In this document: one piece after another, positions 1-12,890 of the stretch
Layout: the number at the start of each line of letters is the position of its first letter
How positions within the stretch are numbered: the stretch's first letter is position 1
DNA from: Bursaphelenchus xylophilus
Lineage: Eukaryota; Nematoda; Chromadorea; Rhabditida; Aphelenchoididae
DNA: 64,000 bases
Direction: 5' to 3'
Assembly: GCA_904066235.2 (NCBI GenBank)
Contig: CAJFCV020000002.1
Location: 8,990,001-9,054,000 of the forward strand
Translations under genes and position numbers: made by a program
The notes under the pieces: generated by a model
What the model was told of the DNA's origin: nothing
The model's database searches: none
The model's input: the letters and a program-made list of their open reading frames with translations, nothing else

Positions 1-18
1 AACCATATTTTGTTAAAA

Positions 19-464
19 CAGGGGAAGTACCCCAAGTGCGACGCTCAGATTTTGATAAAACTTGGCATAAATTTAGAATAATGTTTTCTAAAATATATGG
101 GAGAATCCTAGCTCGCGCTTTGCCGAAACAACCGAGATTTTTAGATCGAAAGTCGGCGAAAAGTTGACACTATTTGCCGAATTTTGGCACAAAAAGTTTC
201 ATGCCTATTTCTACCGTAAATGGTAATGTTTCTACAAAAAATCAAATTTTTCCGCACGAAACTGTCAAAGTTATGGCCAAAAAAGTTTTTTTTTCTTTTG
301 ACTGCTCGTTTAGCATACTCCCTCGGCGGCAAAGATCGTTCAATATCTCGACGGCGATTGCAAAGCGCAAGCTAAATCTTTCAGAAACTGATACTCAGTT
401 CATCGCCGACTGGTGTGCAAAGTTTAAAGAAAATCTGAGTGTCGCACATGGGGTACTTCCCTTG
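19..464. mobile_element. Foldback MITE, family A (copy 1)
   Basis: A non-autonomous element of about 446 bp. Its ends are inverted copies of CAGGGGAAGTACCCC followed by a GTGCGACGCTCAGATTT-like stretch, so the terminal inverted repeat is about 35 bp. The interior is shared with copies at 2688, 7830, 14001 and 21867. Other copies are flanked by TAA duplications, which suggests the PIF/Harbinger group; the duplication is not clean at this copy. No transposase is encoded. Confidence 0.8.
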
Positions 465-1844
465 TTAGAAGGGAAAATTAGAATGTCCTGTAAACTTGAT
501 TTTTTCTATTCGATTTTACCATTTTTTTGATTCTTTGTATGCACTTATCTACTTGTTAAATAAAGCCAAGCGGGGTTTAATTAAGTTCGTTCTCATGGTC
601 AAGTAAATAGATCGGCTATTTTCTCTAAAAAGGTTAGCTCTAAATGCATTTATGCGTGTTTTTCCTAAATTTAAATAGATACATGTAGGTTAATCTCTAA
701 ACTCTTGGGATAAATAGTGATTTTTTGATGACTATGTCTAATTTCTGGTAAAATTCTTACCTCTATGCGATACTACAGTACATTTTTTATATTTTAATTT
801 ACTCTTTGTAATAAAAAATTCCTTTTATTAACCAAAAAATCCTAATTTCTAGGAAAAAACAACTGCCCTCAGCTGGTGTTGCCTCTAATGTTGTCATAAA
901 ACCGTCGTATTTTGTTTTTCTTCGCTTTCTGGATTACTGTAACGCTAACATTAGAGCAGTAAAAACTTCGAAGGCGGTTTCGAATTTTGTTTGGACTCCT
1001 CTATCTATGCATGGGAAAAGGCGTACGTAATGTTTTCAAAGGTCAATTACACGAACTTGAAGGGCGCCTTGAAAGAAAAATGGGAGCGTGTTTAGTTTGT
1101 AACAAATATTCAGGAAACTACAGTCTTGTTTGGGCCAAGAACTGACCAGTATTGTATTTCATTTGAAATAGGAGATTTACGTCAAAGTGAGGCTATAAAT
1201 AAAGCATTTTTAGGGCACTTTCAGCCGTATTTTTACTAAAGGTTGCCAAGCTTTTGATGCGTTTTTGAAAGGAAAAATTTGGGAAAAGGACAATTGGGAA
1301 AATAAAATAATTTTTTCAGCTTTTTTGGCTAGCTAAAACCTTACTTTGCTAGTCAAAAAAACCCTACTTTTAGTCGCTTTGACTCGCCCTTTATTGGGCC
1401 CTGAAACGATCATACCCTCTGCAGGGTGCCCAAAATTTTGAATTTTTTTAAATTAATATCTAGCGTACGTTTCAGAGGTTGAGTGGATCAACTGAGGGTA
1501 TGTCAGGAAGAACAAGACTTTATAAATGAAGCTTTATAGGATGGTCTTTTAAAGTATGGTTTTGACTAACCAAAAAAGCGAAAAAATGGTTTTATTTTCC
1601 CCAATTTTTGGACCTCAGAATCTTGCATTTACTGTCCCAAAAGTATTACTTGTGAACGCGTTCTCTTGACGGTATCATTTGTCTGATTTTCTCTATGATT
1701 ATACAATTTTTTTGAGAAAATCTTTGAATGTTTTCCCGCGTCTATAACTCAAAAACTAAAATTTTCAAAATTTCAATTTTTTTTTTTTTTTTTTTGCAAT
1801 TTTACTTTGCTCAAAAAAATCCCTGAAACTTTCGAACTTTCTCG
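465..1844. other. Non-coding stretch, nothing recognised
   Basis: AT-rich sequence with homopolymer runs. I see no exon with matching splice sites, no RNA gene and no repeat shared with the rest of the window. It may contain 5' exons of the GPCR ectodomain that I could not recognise. Confidence 0.4.
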
Positions 1845-2074
1845 TTAACGGTTACCAAAGCCTGTGTATCCACCTTCAGCTGAATCTTTGAGTAGATAGA
1901 AGACTCCTGTTTCACAGTTCCTTGACCTTACACCTTTTGTTATAGTATGTTTTCCTTGACGACGTTCCTTGTCCCCAGCTCGCACCCATTCGGAAATAAA
2001 CTCACAGCACTCATCTTGCCGCAATTCCACGAAACAACAAGCCCGGCCGAAAATTCGCATGAGCAAGTTCGGCA
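1845..2074 (-). CDS. Possible 3'-terminal exon of an unknown Cys-containing protein
   Basis: On the minus strand a reading frame of about 76 codons follows a T-rich acceptor-like sequence (TTTTCAAG at about 2075) and ends in a stop at 1845-1847. The composition is less AT-rich than its surroundings. The peptide has two Cys-Cys pairs (RACCF and DECCEF) and a basic middle part. I do not recognise a family and could not find an upstream exon. It could be spurious. Confidence 0.3.
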
Positions 2075-2590
2075 CTTGAAAACAAAAAAAAAGTTTTGAT
2101 AAAAATAGGTTTAACATGCATATGCACTCAACTATGTAGTCTAGTAATCCTAAAAAACATCTTTTTTGGTGCGAAATTTGCAAAGATTCGTTAAAAAAAT
2201 GTCTTGGTATCTCAGCGGTCATCGCAGAAGCATCTATGAGCATTGTAAAAAAGCAAATTTTATTTGTCCCTAAATTTTTCTTTTGTGGAATTCGCTGAAC
2301 CCAAAATGACCTGAGGCAAAAAATATGAATCAAAGCGTAGAAAAAATAATGGAGAAGAATTGCGAATAATTTTTTTTGAAGTGGAAAGCAATTATTTTTA
2401 CAAATCTTGTCTTTTTTTTTCTTGTATTACAAGTACATAATAGTCACAAACACCGGATAGATCATCGTTTTGTTTGAAGTCTTTACGTGGAATGATGTTT
2501 GAATAGGTGTCGATTCTATTATTAAATTAAATTTTTTTCGTTTTTCGAGTTTTTAAAATTTTAAATGAGATCATGGCCAATGTTTTTCAG

Positions 2591-5500
2591 GGAAGATGAG
2601 GTTCGACCACTATGAGAATGAAACCGTGGTGGACCTGGTGGAGGAATACGAACAGGAGGTGAGTTGGGGGTATTTTGATTTATTTAACAGGGGAAGTACT
2701 CCAACTGCGACGCTCAAATTTTCTTTAGATTTTGCACACACGTCGGGTATGGACTAAATATCAATTCCCGAAAGTTTGAGCTCGCGCTTTGGGGGCTCCG
2801 CCGAGATATCGAACGATTTTTGCCGCCGAGAGAGCGCGCTAAACATGGAAATCGGTCAGAGAGAAAAACGCTTTTTGGCCATAACTTTGGCAGTTTCGTG
2901 CGGAAAAATTTGATTTTTTGTAGAAACATTATCCTTTACGGTAGAAACAGGCATGAAACTTTTCGTGCCGAAATTCGGCAAAAAGTCCTAAATTTTCGCC
3001 GATTTTCAATCTAAAAATCTCGGTTGTTTCTGCAAAGCGCGAGCTAGGATTTTCGCATATATCTTAGAAAAAAATGTTCTAAATTTGTGACAAGTTTCAT
3101 CAATATCTGAGCGTCGCACTTGGAGTACTTCCCCTGTAAGTTTAATTTTAAACACATCAATTTCAATTTGGAAATGTGTGGCATTGAGGAATGTTTATAA
3201 AATTTGGTACAAATGAAGCTGTCTGAGGGGGTTTACAAATTGCTAGCCTGCGCTTTACAAAGATAACTGAGCTTCTTAGGTCCCGAATTGCACAAAATTC
3301 TACAATTTTTATGGACTTGAAATTGTGAAAAATTACAAAACTTTTTCTCATATGATTTAAAACCTTGCACAGTATTATAATACCTTGCAAATAAATGATG
3401 ATTTTTCAAGCGGATCCTCATGAGTAAAACCGTAAAGGGTTCTTAAAAATTTTCATTTTGGTTTCTGCAAAACGCGGCCTTACCCAAAAATGCTCTTAAA
3501 AAGCATAATATTAGTCTTGTTTTGGGCCAGGCGTAAAAAAAATTTGGCAGTTCAATCAGTTCCCTTGTAAAATACGCAATTCGAACCGATCATTTATTTT
3601 AATTTTCTATCTAAAGTTCAATGATAATGTGCCCTCAACTTTCTCCCATTTTCATTTTAAAATACGTATCGGTTTTCCATACTGTATGGTAAAAATAACG
3701 TCTCCGTCATTCCAAACGCCCGACAAAATTCAAGCCGGAAACTCCTGGCATATCGGATGTAATGGGCCAATTTTTTCCTTATCATTTAGGTCTTTGGACA
3801 GAAAGCATTGTAAAAAAACGTTTTTAAAATTAAAAACTTTTTCAGATATCACGTGAACAAACAATAATCGCTTGGTTTTGTGTGCTGAGCTACGTTTTGT
3901 CCACCGTCCTTTGCATTGTTTCGTTGAGGATTTTCCGGCAATATCAGTAAGTTATAAGATTTAAAAAATAAAAAAAAATTTTTTAATTTTTTTTTTATTT
4001 TTGAAAAAAAGAAATATTTTTTTCAATTTTTGACACTTTTTCATCGTTTGGAATTAACAAATTTTTTTTTTTTTGAATTTCAAATATTTCTCGGATTTTT
4101 TCTACTTGGACTCTCAATTTTCAGAAAGCTCTGGTGCCTCCGAAACGTGATCCATTTCAATTTCATCCTCTGCATCGCCATCCACAATGTCGCATGGCTT
4201 CTAGCGCTGTTCAGCAACTTCCTGGAGACCTGGAGATGTGTGGTGACCTTTGTTTTGTTCGAAGTCATCAAATTCTGCGTGACGTCCGGTTTTTGTTGGA
4301 TGTTCGTGGAGGGGTTTTATTTGTACATGAGTGTGATGCATTGTTTGTACGCCTACAAGATCAATTACTGGCTGTGCGCCTTCGTCGGATGGGGGCTTCC
4401 GTTGGCGCTGAGTGGGCGGACCTTGTTCGAGTTCTTCATTACCCAGCCTTTGGAGGATGTTATGAAGTAAGGAAAATAGGAATAAAAAGGTGAAAAAAAG
4501 GTATCCCAAAGGGAAAAAAAGGGTCACAAAAGTATCAAAAAAAATGTAATTTGCAATCAAAAAGTTATCAAAAAATTTGAAAAAATATCTCAAAAATGAT
4601 TGTTTTACAGCAAAAAATATTGAAATGTCATGAAAAATATATAATTCATGCCAAAAAATAGAGCCCTAATTTTCATGAAAGGTCTTTTTCAAGTCCTAAA
4701 AATTCTATAATACTTTGTTTGAAACAAAATTTTTGATATTTTCATCTATCTTTCCACATTTTCCTTGCTATAAAACTCTATGAAAATGATCATTCTGATG
4801 ACCAAAAACAAACTACCCATATACTTTCAGTTGTGCCTACACGGATGAATCTTTGGACAACTGGTCGGTGGCTTTGATCATTGGCATCATCATGGTGAGT
4901 TTGGCCGGTTTTAAGTGATTTTTGTAAGGATGGCGTGGCCTACAAAATTGACATCAGACTTGTTTGGCGAAATTGGGAGTCCTTTCTCCTTGAAAATGAA
5001 GGGAACTTTGTCTGTTTCCCATATTTTGTCGCCGTACTTGAAGGTTGAAATGCCCTAAAGCAACGGCTGTTTCGCGGGCTACAAAAGTTTTTGGCAAAAA
5101 ATCAAATTTTGTTTAGAAGGTTAAATTCAGTTCTCAGTATTTCCTAGAAGCGACATTATGGTAAATTTGAAGCCAAGCACAGTAGAAGCTCTGTAAAATA
5201 TATTGGGTTGATGTATAATTATCCGGCGTTTATATTGGCGCGTTTTTTGTTAGTGAAAATTGGCGTTTTGTTAATTTTTTTCATAGAAATAATCTTCTCT
5301 ATTTGTTAATAAAAATAAGAATAAAAATAATAAAAAAATTTTGTTTCGTTGCTGATAATTTGTTGTACAAAGGCGGCTCTATTAGGCCCCAACCGCCTTG
5401 CAATTCCCCTTGGATTTTATACATGAAATTCCTTCCAGATCAACCTCATAATCCTCGTTGTCATTATCTACGTTCTCATTGCAAAGTTCCGCAAAGTTGA

Positions 5501-5895
5501 GCAAAAGGAATGGAAAACCATCAGCCAATTACTGCGCGCCCTTTTGTTCCTCTGCCCTCTTCTCGGAATCAGCTACATCTTCACAATCTACCAGCCCCAA
5601 GAGCCGTTGTGGTTGGCAAAATTGGTGGTCTATTACACGTTGGTAATCAACTCAACGCAAGGAATCTTCATCTCCGTTTGCTTCTGTTTCTGCAATGATG
5701 AGGTGGGTAAAATACGACGTTTCTTTTGGATGTTCCTGATACGTAAAAATGAATATTTATTTGTTCTTATTGCAGGTCCGAACGTCTATTACTCGCTCAG
5801 CCCGTCAGACATACTACTCATTGTCGGTTCGAGTTCATGAGCTGCGGAGGAAAAGCTTGGATGGAAGTCAACTGACCTTCTTGGGAAGCCCATAA
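2591..5895 (+). CDS. Class B (secretin-family) G protein-coupled receptor, 5' end not found
   Basis: Seven-transmembrane receptor of the peptide-hormone (secretin/CRF/PDF/calcitonin) class, acting at the plasma membrane. Exons I can join in phase: 2591-2658, 3846-3946, 4125-4466, 4831-4894, 5439-5702, 5776-5895 (stop 5893-5895). The first is an acidic linker ending EEYEQE. The second encodes TM1 and a basic loop (LRIFRQYQ). The third starts with the class B signature WCLRN.IH and carries TM2 to TM4, including CWMFVEGFYLY and GWGLPLALSG. The fifth has NLIILVVIIYVL (TM5), LLGISYIFTIYQP (TM6) and NSTQGIFISVCFCFCNDE (TM7 and the cytoplasmic NDE). The last gives a short basic tail. Exons for the signal peptide and cysteine-rich hormone-binding domain should lie upstream. 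A family A MITE sits in the intron at 2688-3136. Which nematode receptor this matches (PDFR-1, SEB-2 or SEB-3 type) I cannot tell. AATAAA follows at about 5995. Confidence 0.87.
2688..3136. mobile_element. Foldback MITE, family A (copy 2), in GPCR intron
   Basis: Starts CAGGGGAAGTACTCC and ends with the inverse, GGAGTACTTCCCCTG, flanked on both sides by TAA. The interior matches the other family A copies. It lies inside the intron between the receptor exons ending at 2658 and starting at 3846. Confidence 0.85.
3139..3845. other. GPCR intron remainder
   Basis: AT-rich intronic sequence after the MITE, up to the acceptor TTTTTCAG before 3846. A stretch around 3236-3300 resembles part of the family A interior (TTTACAAA.. 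..CGCTTT) but is too diverged to define. No coding exon seen. Confidence 0.5.
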
Positions 5896-7829
5896 ACCCC
5901 GTTGCGGGAAAGAGGCTACAGAACATTCGGAAGGGAACATATTTATTAGTTGTGTAGAATATCGTGTACATACATTTTTTTAATAATTTGCAATGAATAA
6001 AAAGTTTGAAAGCAAAAACTTTTAAGCATAAAAAAATGATGAAAGACGTACAACTCTCGGTAGAAATCTCACTTATATCTTAAAAAAATTAGAGCTAATT
6101 TGTCGCAATTATCATCAACATCTTACCGTTATATTACATCTCTAACATACCCCTTATAAGGCCCAACAACATTCTTAGATAGAAAATGGACCGTGTGTTG
6201 TATTTTTCGGGAGCTTTTGCTAATACCTTCCTGCTATGAAGACCCCCCGACCACTTGAGATTTGACGAGTACAGTGTCATCATAGACCCGCCACAATTTA
6301 TTTTGAAATAGCACCCCCATTTGTGTCGTTTGCCACTTCAAAATTTTTGCTGCAATGCAAAATTTGGCCAAAAGTAATTAGTGGTGTCATAGATTTGTAA
6401 ACTTTTTTCATTTGGATAAAGAAACTTTACAACGGGACAAACGTATCTTACAAGATTAGCTGCTGTCATGGATATAATTTCTCTAATTGTGACGATCCCA
6501 CGAACTCCATCTGTACTTCCTCGAGTCTGTTTTTCCCAGTACTTTGGGCTTCCTTGCGCCTGTTTTATCCAGTACATTTTGTTCGATCCCGCTTTCTCAC
6601 GGCAATATTCTTGTACCCCCATTTACCTCATGAACCCTTACGCAAATCTAATACCATGACAATCATATTTGCCTCTCACATTTCGCTACGTAAACAAATG
6701 CCTCGAAGCAAGTCGAATTATCGCGTGAGACATTTATTTTTTATAGTTTTTGAGCGGAATTATAGCTAGCTGAAGAAGTATATAAGTGTAACAACGATAT
6801 TGTTTTGATCGGCAATAGATAAGGTAGTATTTCTTGAATTTTCAGGACCATCCAGTCCATAGAAGGTTTGGGAAGAGAAGGGAACCCTTTTGCGGGATTT
6901 TCTTTCCTTCCTAAAACCCTTTTACGGTTTTTTTCGATAACTGGATTATCTCTTCCGCTGTAACGGGGGTTGCCGGTACTATAAAAACAAAATCCAAAGA
7001 ACTTCTAAGCGGATCATGCATGTCACGAACGCACTAACTTTTGAGGAAGTTATGACCATAAATGAGAACCATTTACCTTGCCGAATTACGTCACGATCCA
7101 TTTGGGGTTGGAATGCCCCTACTTCGGAAGGTTGTAGCAACCTCAGTTTGCACTTTAAGATTTTGTTATTTTATGGACAAAAATTCATGTCGCTTAAAAA
7201 TATATATGTGTTCCAAAAACTAAGTCGCTGCGCCGCCTCCGCCGGAAGTTATAGCCTCCGACTTTCCTTCGCGTTTTTTGTTAGACCCTGTCAAATGGCC
7301 AAATTATAAATGTAGGATTATGCTATCTGTTTCTTTTTCTTTCTAAACTATGTAATCCTAGGTCAATGAACTTTCGGATTATCGCTAAATTTCTATGTAA
7401 TGCAATCCAAAAATTTCAATATGACAAATCCATGAACTCGCCTTTTTACTTGAAATTTCCTCCCACGAAAAACAAAAGTTTACAGTGTGATCGCCTTCAT
7501 TAAGTCACATTTTAAATCTTCCGGTTCATCTTTATCTTGCGGCACTTGCGTGAAAGACCACCCAACTTTTGCCGGCGGCCCACCCTACTCTACGTGCAAT
7601 CGTCCATTAAATTGTTGAGCTCTACAATTTAAATATGAGCGACGTCGATGTAAATTTAATTGACCTGCCCTATCGTATATGTATGTTAATCAACTTATTT
7701 TTAGGGTTTTAATATAATTTTTAAAAGTATTTATTTATTGCACGTCAGAATTAGAGGCTCGTCGATTATGAGTCTGTTTTTACTGGCTTAAAGTAAGCTT
7801 TGGTTTAACTGGGACAAGGTTTGGAGCGG
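5896..7829. other. Intergenic region, nothing recognised
   Basis: Begins with the receptor 3' UTR and an AATAAA at about 5995. The short open frames on both strands have no splice context and no family resemblance. No RNA gene or repeat was identified. Confidence 0.5.
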
Positions 7830-8164
7830 GATTTTGTTAGACATCCGCCGAGATATTGAACCACACAAAACGTGGAGAGCGGCCAAAGAGAAAAACACTT
7901 TTTGGCCATAACTTCGATAGTTTCGCGCGGAAAAAAATTGATTTTTTGTGGAAACATTACTCTTTACGGTAGAAATCGGCATGAAACTTTTCGTGCCGAA
8001 GATCGGCAAAAATTGTCAAATTTTCGCCGACTTTCGATCTAAAAATCTCGGTTGTTTCTGCAAAGCGCGAGGTAGGAGCCTCGGATATGTCATAGAAAAA
8101 ATTATTCTAAATTTGTGCCAAGTTTCATCAAAATCTGAGCGTCGCACTCGGGGTGCTTCCCTTT
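7830..8164. mobile_element. Foldback MITE, family A (copy 3), left end lost
   Basis: The interior and the right terminus (GTCGCACTCGGGGTGCTTCCC) match family A, followed by TAA. The expected left terminal repeat is missing or mutated beyond recognition around 7790-7830. Confidence 0.7.
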
Positions 8165-8405
8165 TAAGTTTTAGCGGCTTCGGCTCGCAACTAATTTTCA
8201 AAAACTTCGGGAAGGCATGACAAAGTCATTTCAGAATATTTTTGCCTGAAATTCAATCAGTTGAAAACGGCGAGTCTCAGCTCCAGAAAAATCTAAATTT
8301 CATGAAAATCGGCGGAGCCTCCGCGGAGAAATCTAAAAAAAGATTTAGATTGGACGGAAGCTTCGAGTGGCCACCCAGTATAGCCAAAAAAACTGTTTCC
8401 TGAGC
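8165..8405. repeat. Repeat D, copy 1
   Basis: Sequence running from GTTTTAGCGGCTTCGG to GAGTGGCCACCCAGTA. It is similar to 14443-14655, including the self-complementary GCGGAGCCTCCGC core. In both places it directly follows the right end of a family A element, so the pair may have moved or been duplicated as a unit. Confidence 0.6.
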
Positions 8406-9983
8406 AAACATTTCTAAAAAGTCATGAGTCATTCTGTCGGGAAAATAACGAGCACTCTGTCGTATCGAAAATCGCATCTCCGCAGTTTCTCTCAAATCAA
8501 TTGTGTCACGGCAAAAAATCAAATTTCTTTTTGCTTCAGAGACATAACTGGCTCTGAGACCTGTGCTCATTATTTTCCCGACAGTCAGATAAATGGACCC
8601 ACTTCCAGGTCTACACATTTCCTCTCATTATTCTTCATCTAGCCTCGATTATTCGTAATTTGTCCGGAAATTTCTTTCGTTTGTAATTTTGGTTCCAGAA
8701 AAGTATCATTACACTCTTTTCTAAAATGTCTATGGGCTCTCTGGAGACTTCAATAAGGTTAATAATAAGAACCAAATGGAAAACTGGCAGCAAGCAACAA
8801 ACCACAAGATTCGGAGGGCCTAGATCCTTTCCAGAATTTTCCTAACACTCAAAACAACTTTGTTTTGTCAAATTTGAAGCCTAAAACACTTCAACTTCAG
8901 CATTTTAATTGTTTCTCTAATTGTCCTTGCAGCTCAAACTATATAATTCCCAATAACTTATGCATATTTTACCGTTCATTTTGAATTCTGTCGCCTTTCC
9001 CAAAAAACATGAACCCAAACACCACCTCACAAGACCGGCGAGTTCTTATTCTGAACAGCTTATAATTTGCCCAGACCTTACATCACTTCGTAAATGCCTT
9101 TCCCGCGAAGCGTGGTGCACATGTAATTGAGTGTAGGGGAAATGTAATTTCGGGTCAGGTGTGAGTCCTTCGGCCGCTTTCACCTGTCTTCGGCCGGGGC
9201 CGCTTGTTGTGCGAACGTTTTGGCGAGCTTTTATTTTTTGTATTTTCCAGCCATTACCGTTTGAAATGTTGGTTGTTATTGTGTAATTTTCACGGCGTGA
9301 GGGCTTTCTCGAAATCTTTTAGTATTGAAATTGTATTTTACAGGGCATTTATAGGCTTTTTCACGATCTCTTTTTAAATTTAACACTTTTTCTCACTAAA
9401 AATATTGTCATAATGCGACCTAAGTTCACCGAGGTTTTCATTGCTTTTTTTGTGTATATTCGTAACTTTATCGCCCTATTTGATACTTCATCGTTATTGT
9501 AAGCATCCTATATCCCGAAGAACACGGCCATCAGGAGTGCTGTGTGCGAATGATAATTAAGGCGTTATTATAAAACGCACTTTTGACTGGGCCGTTTTTG
9601 CACTAGTTTAATGGGCACGTCCGTGGAGTTAAATTGCCAGTTTTTTTGGGAGTTCAGAAGTAAACTGCCGACGCTTTTTGAAGAGTGCAGGTATGTTTGT
9701 AGGCTGACAAGGAAGGTGTAGTACTTGTGGGGAGCAAAACAGAAATTTTTAGTGGAGATTGGAAAGGCTATGCGATGATTAAAGTCTTCATAAAACTTGT
9801 CATAGATCATGATAAGACTTTGTTCAAAGACTGTTTTGGCATGGAATGTCTAGATAGAAAGTGCTTATTGCCTAGTCAAAATATACGTCCAAAAACGTAT
9901 ATTTTGTCTATGATAAATAATTTATTTAACTACGCCATTTGAGCGCCTAATTGATTGCGGCAAAACAACGTATGCTTTTTCAC
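8406..9983. other. Intergenic region, nothing recognised
   Basis: No credible exon, RNA gene or repeat boundary seen. Local GC-richer patches around 9050-9210 have no coding pattern I can defend. Confidence 0.45.
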
Positions 9984-10938
9984 GGAGTTGGACGATTGGG
10001 GAAAAAGACGATTGGGGAAAGGGACGATTGGGGAAAAAGACGATTGGGGAAAAGTACGATTGGGGAAACCGAAAAGTATTATTTTTCTTCCATGCAAATG
10101 TCGAAGTTAGGATAATCGAGGGTGCTCATTTCGAAAATGACATTCATTTTTTTGATTCTTACTTTTTTCCTTAAGTAGTACTGTAAAGTAGTAATTTTTG
10201 ATTTTTTTCATAAATACTCGATTTAGGGGGTTTCGAGGGTGCTGATTTCGAAAATCATGTAAATTTTTCCTCTAGTACTACATAGTACTATTCTGATACT
10301 ATATAGTACGAAGTGAAAATATGGCTTTTGACGTTAATGGTGTTGTTTTGATGCTTAGTACTCTTCAAAAACACGTTTTAAAGACTTGGTGCTATATAGT
10401 ACTGTCTGATACTATGTAGTACGAAGTAAAAATAGGCGTACTAAGCACCAGAACAACACCACGAACGCCTAAAGGCCAACTTTACACCTCGTACTACATA
10501 GTATCAGGTAGTACTATATAGCACCAAGTCTTTAAAACGTGTTTTTGAAGAGTACTAAGCACCAAAACAACACCATTAACGTCAAAAGCCATATTTTGAC
10601 CTCGTACTATATAGTATCAGAATAGTACTATATAGTACTAGAGGAAAAATGAACGTGATTTTCGAAACCAGCACCTTCGAAATCCCCTAAATCCAGTATT
10701 TTTCGAAAATTTAAAAAAAAATTTTTTTAGTACTTAACAGTACTACTTAAGGAAAAAAGTAAGAATCAAAAAAATGAATGTCATTTTCGAAATGAGCACC
10801 CTCTATTATCCTGACTTCGACATTTGCATGGAAGAAAAATAATACTTTTCGGTTTCCCCAATCGTACTTTTCCCCAATCGTCTTTTTCCCCAATCGTCCC
10901 TTTCCCCAATCGTCTTTTTCCCCAATCGTCCCAGTTCC
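9984..10938. mobile_element. Foldback element, family C (full copy)
   Basis: About 955 bp and nearly palindromic. Each end carries five tandem 16-bp units of the type GACGATTGGGGAAAAA, inverted at the other end. The arms then continue in mirror order through TAATACTTTTCGG and ATTTGCATGGAAG. The centre has a second inverted set built on TAGTACTATATAG motifs. No protein is encoded. Other copies are at 13303 and 49199. Confidence 0.8.
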
Positions 10939-11254
10939 GCTTTTTCATAACCCACATTTTTTAACCGGCAGTTTTCCAGACAATTTTATTGAACTATGGT
11001 GTTTGAAGTTGTCCGCTGGGCTTTCCAAATTAACCCCTTCTAACTTTTGTACTATTTATTAAATTACCATTTATACGTGACAAGTCTCCGTATTTCCTGC
11101 GCTTCCAAATTCACCGTGCAATTTTTTGACCAAAACACTTTTCCGAATACAGGTTTACTTTGTAGTGTGTCAATTACTCCGGCAATTTTCGTAACTACAT
11201 AGGGCTTTTTGATTGTGTTTACTACGAATGGGGAGTAATCAGGAGCTAACAATA

Positions 11255-12553
11255 CAGGGTGCGCCAAAAAAAATGGACAAAAATTTTTTGCAGATATCTG
11301 GCTCTTGGGTAGATTATTTGAGGAAACGTTTTGGTCCAATAAATAGCGATGTTCAAACAGTATATTCACGTTAAGAATGGAGGTATAACTTTACTGCAAC
11401 TTTTTTTCTCGAAGGTTCAAGTTGACCATGTCCCGATCACAATTCTCGAAAATGGGTCCTTTGGGAAATCAGGCATAAATATTTTTTGAGCCGTAACAAA
11501 AACTTCAAATAAAAGTTGCCGAATACGTTAAGACGAGTACTATCAGATATGCAAAGGAATAGTAATAGTAACTTTCCATTTCAATGCCGCGGACATCCAA
11601 ACTTGCGTTGCTGAGGTAAAAAAATAAAACTCAAAACTTCGAAAACCAGAAAAAAATTTGTAGTGAGAAACTGATTAGGCTTTGGATAACTGTTAAGCTT
11701 TGGGTTGTTACCCGACCGAGTACGTACTAAACACACCGATTTTTATCTTTCCGACATCATCATGCTTCGAGGTAGTGACAAAATTTCAAAATTTTGGACA
11801 AAAAATGAATGATTTTATCAAAAGTTACGCTGCAAAGCCGCCGTTAACTCCAATTGGCTCAAACAGCCTCTTCTGAATAAATCTATGTCTCTTCTATAGC
11901 GTCAAAAAGTTTCAAGCTTAAACCTGCGTTTTCGGCGGAGAGCCGAGGGCTCAAAGCGGAAACGGTGGATACCCGTGAAAACGACCGTGTCAGGGGCTTC
12001 TGTTCTCAAGTTTTGGACGCACTGGAGCCGCGCCTTGCATTTTTCTGTAGAATCAACGCATGGCACGCGTAGAATAAAATATGAGGAACACCTCATGTCG
12101 GTTTTTGCAATTCTTCTGACCGACAACTCCGAGATATTCAATTCAGAAGCCATTCGTTCCAAAGATCTGCAAGGATCTGGGTCACTCCGACTTCCGATGC
12201 TCTTCTTCCGAGCCGGAGTTTTTCTGTCCTGGGCTTATCACTCCCTAGCAAACTTCTGGACGCTATCAACATCCTCGAACTTATCCGAAGCTCGGGTAAC
12301 AGTTGTACCGAGAGAACCGCAACGTCAAACTATTTTCTTCCGAGAAAATTCTATAGAAAATAAAGGCACAACTAGGTACCTCTTTGGTTTTTCGTCCATG
12401 TTGCAAAAACTGGTGGTAAAGGAAAAAAGAGATTTAAAGGGTTTGCAAATGGGTCCTTTGCGGTCGTAATCGCCCCTTTTTCCGTACTCGTTACGGTTTT
12501 CGTGGCGAGACACAACCGTTTTTATTTCTGTCCATTTTTTTTGGCGCACCCTG
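11255..12553 (-). mobile_element. Tc1/mariner-superfamily transposon, degenerate
   Basis: About 1.3 kb bounded by inverted repeats CAGGGTGCGCCAAAAAAAAT and its complement, each next to TA, the standard Tc1/mariner target. The minus strand contains a decayed transposase (separate entry). The size and layout match a full-length element of this superfamily. Confidence 0.82.
11902..12300 (-). pseudogene. Decayed Tc1/mariner transposase
   Basis: A minus-strand frame carries a helix-turn-helix-like segment, ERMASELNISELSVRRI, typical of the DNA-binding part of nematode mariner-type transposases. Further on, VVFTGIHRF stands where such proteins have the first catalytic aspartate in FTDEK, so that residue appears lost. 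Upstream of the methionine at 12162 the same frame reads SDPDPCRSLE, similar to the usual RNP.RS.R lead-in. Downstream catalytic motifs are not recognisable. Confidence 0.65.
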
Positions 12554-12890
12554 TAATTTGGTAGAAATTGCGGATGTAATCTTTGAACTGCTGAAATTAG
12601 AACAAGATTTCAATAGCTAAAAAAACTGGCTGCTAGAGAATTGAAACTACAAGTTTATTGTTGAGGCAGCCAAAGATTAGCTTGCAAGGATATGTAGGCT
12701 TGGTGAAACCTTAAATAGAAATGTAGTATTATAGAATTCTGTAGGACCGCACAATAAAATTGCTGCACTTGTGGTGCTCTTGTGCTCTTCACTTTATTTT
12801 ACGTAGAAGTTTTGAATATTCTTTAGCTTACTGCAAGAGTTTGGGATGTTCATAGTTGAAGCACTTATATATAGAGGGTGTTTATACATA

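Noticed and set aside
3629..3856. 75-codon open frame upstream of the receptor TM1 exon
   Set aside because: It overlaps the acceptor of the TM1 exon and is in a different frame from it. No hormone-receptor ectodomain cysteines.
11975..12469. 164-codon plus-strand open frame in the Tc1/mariner element
   Set aside because: It is antisense to the transposase relic, which has recognisable motifs on the minus strand.
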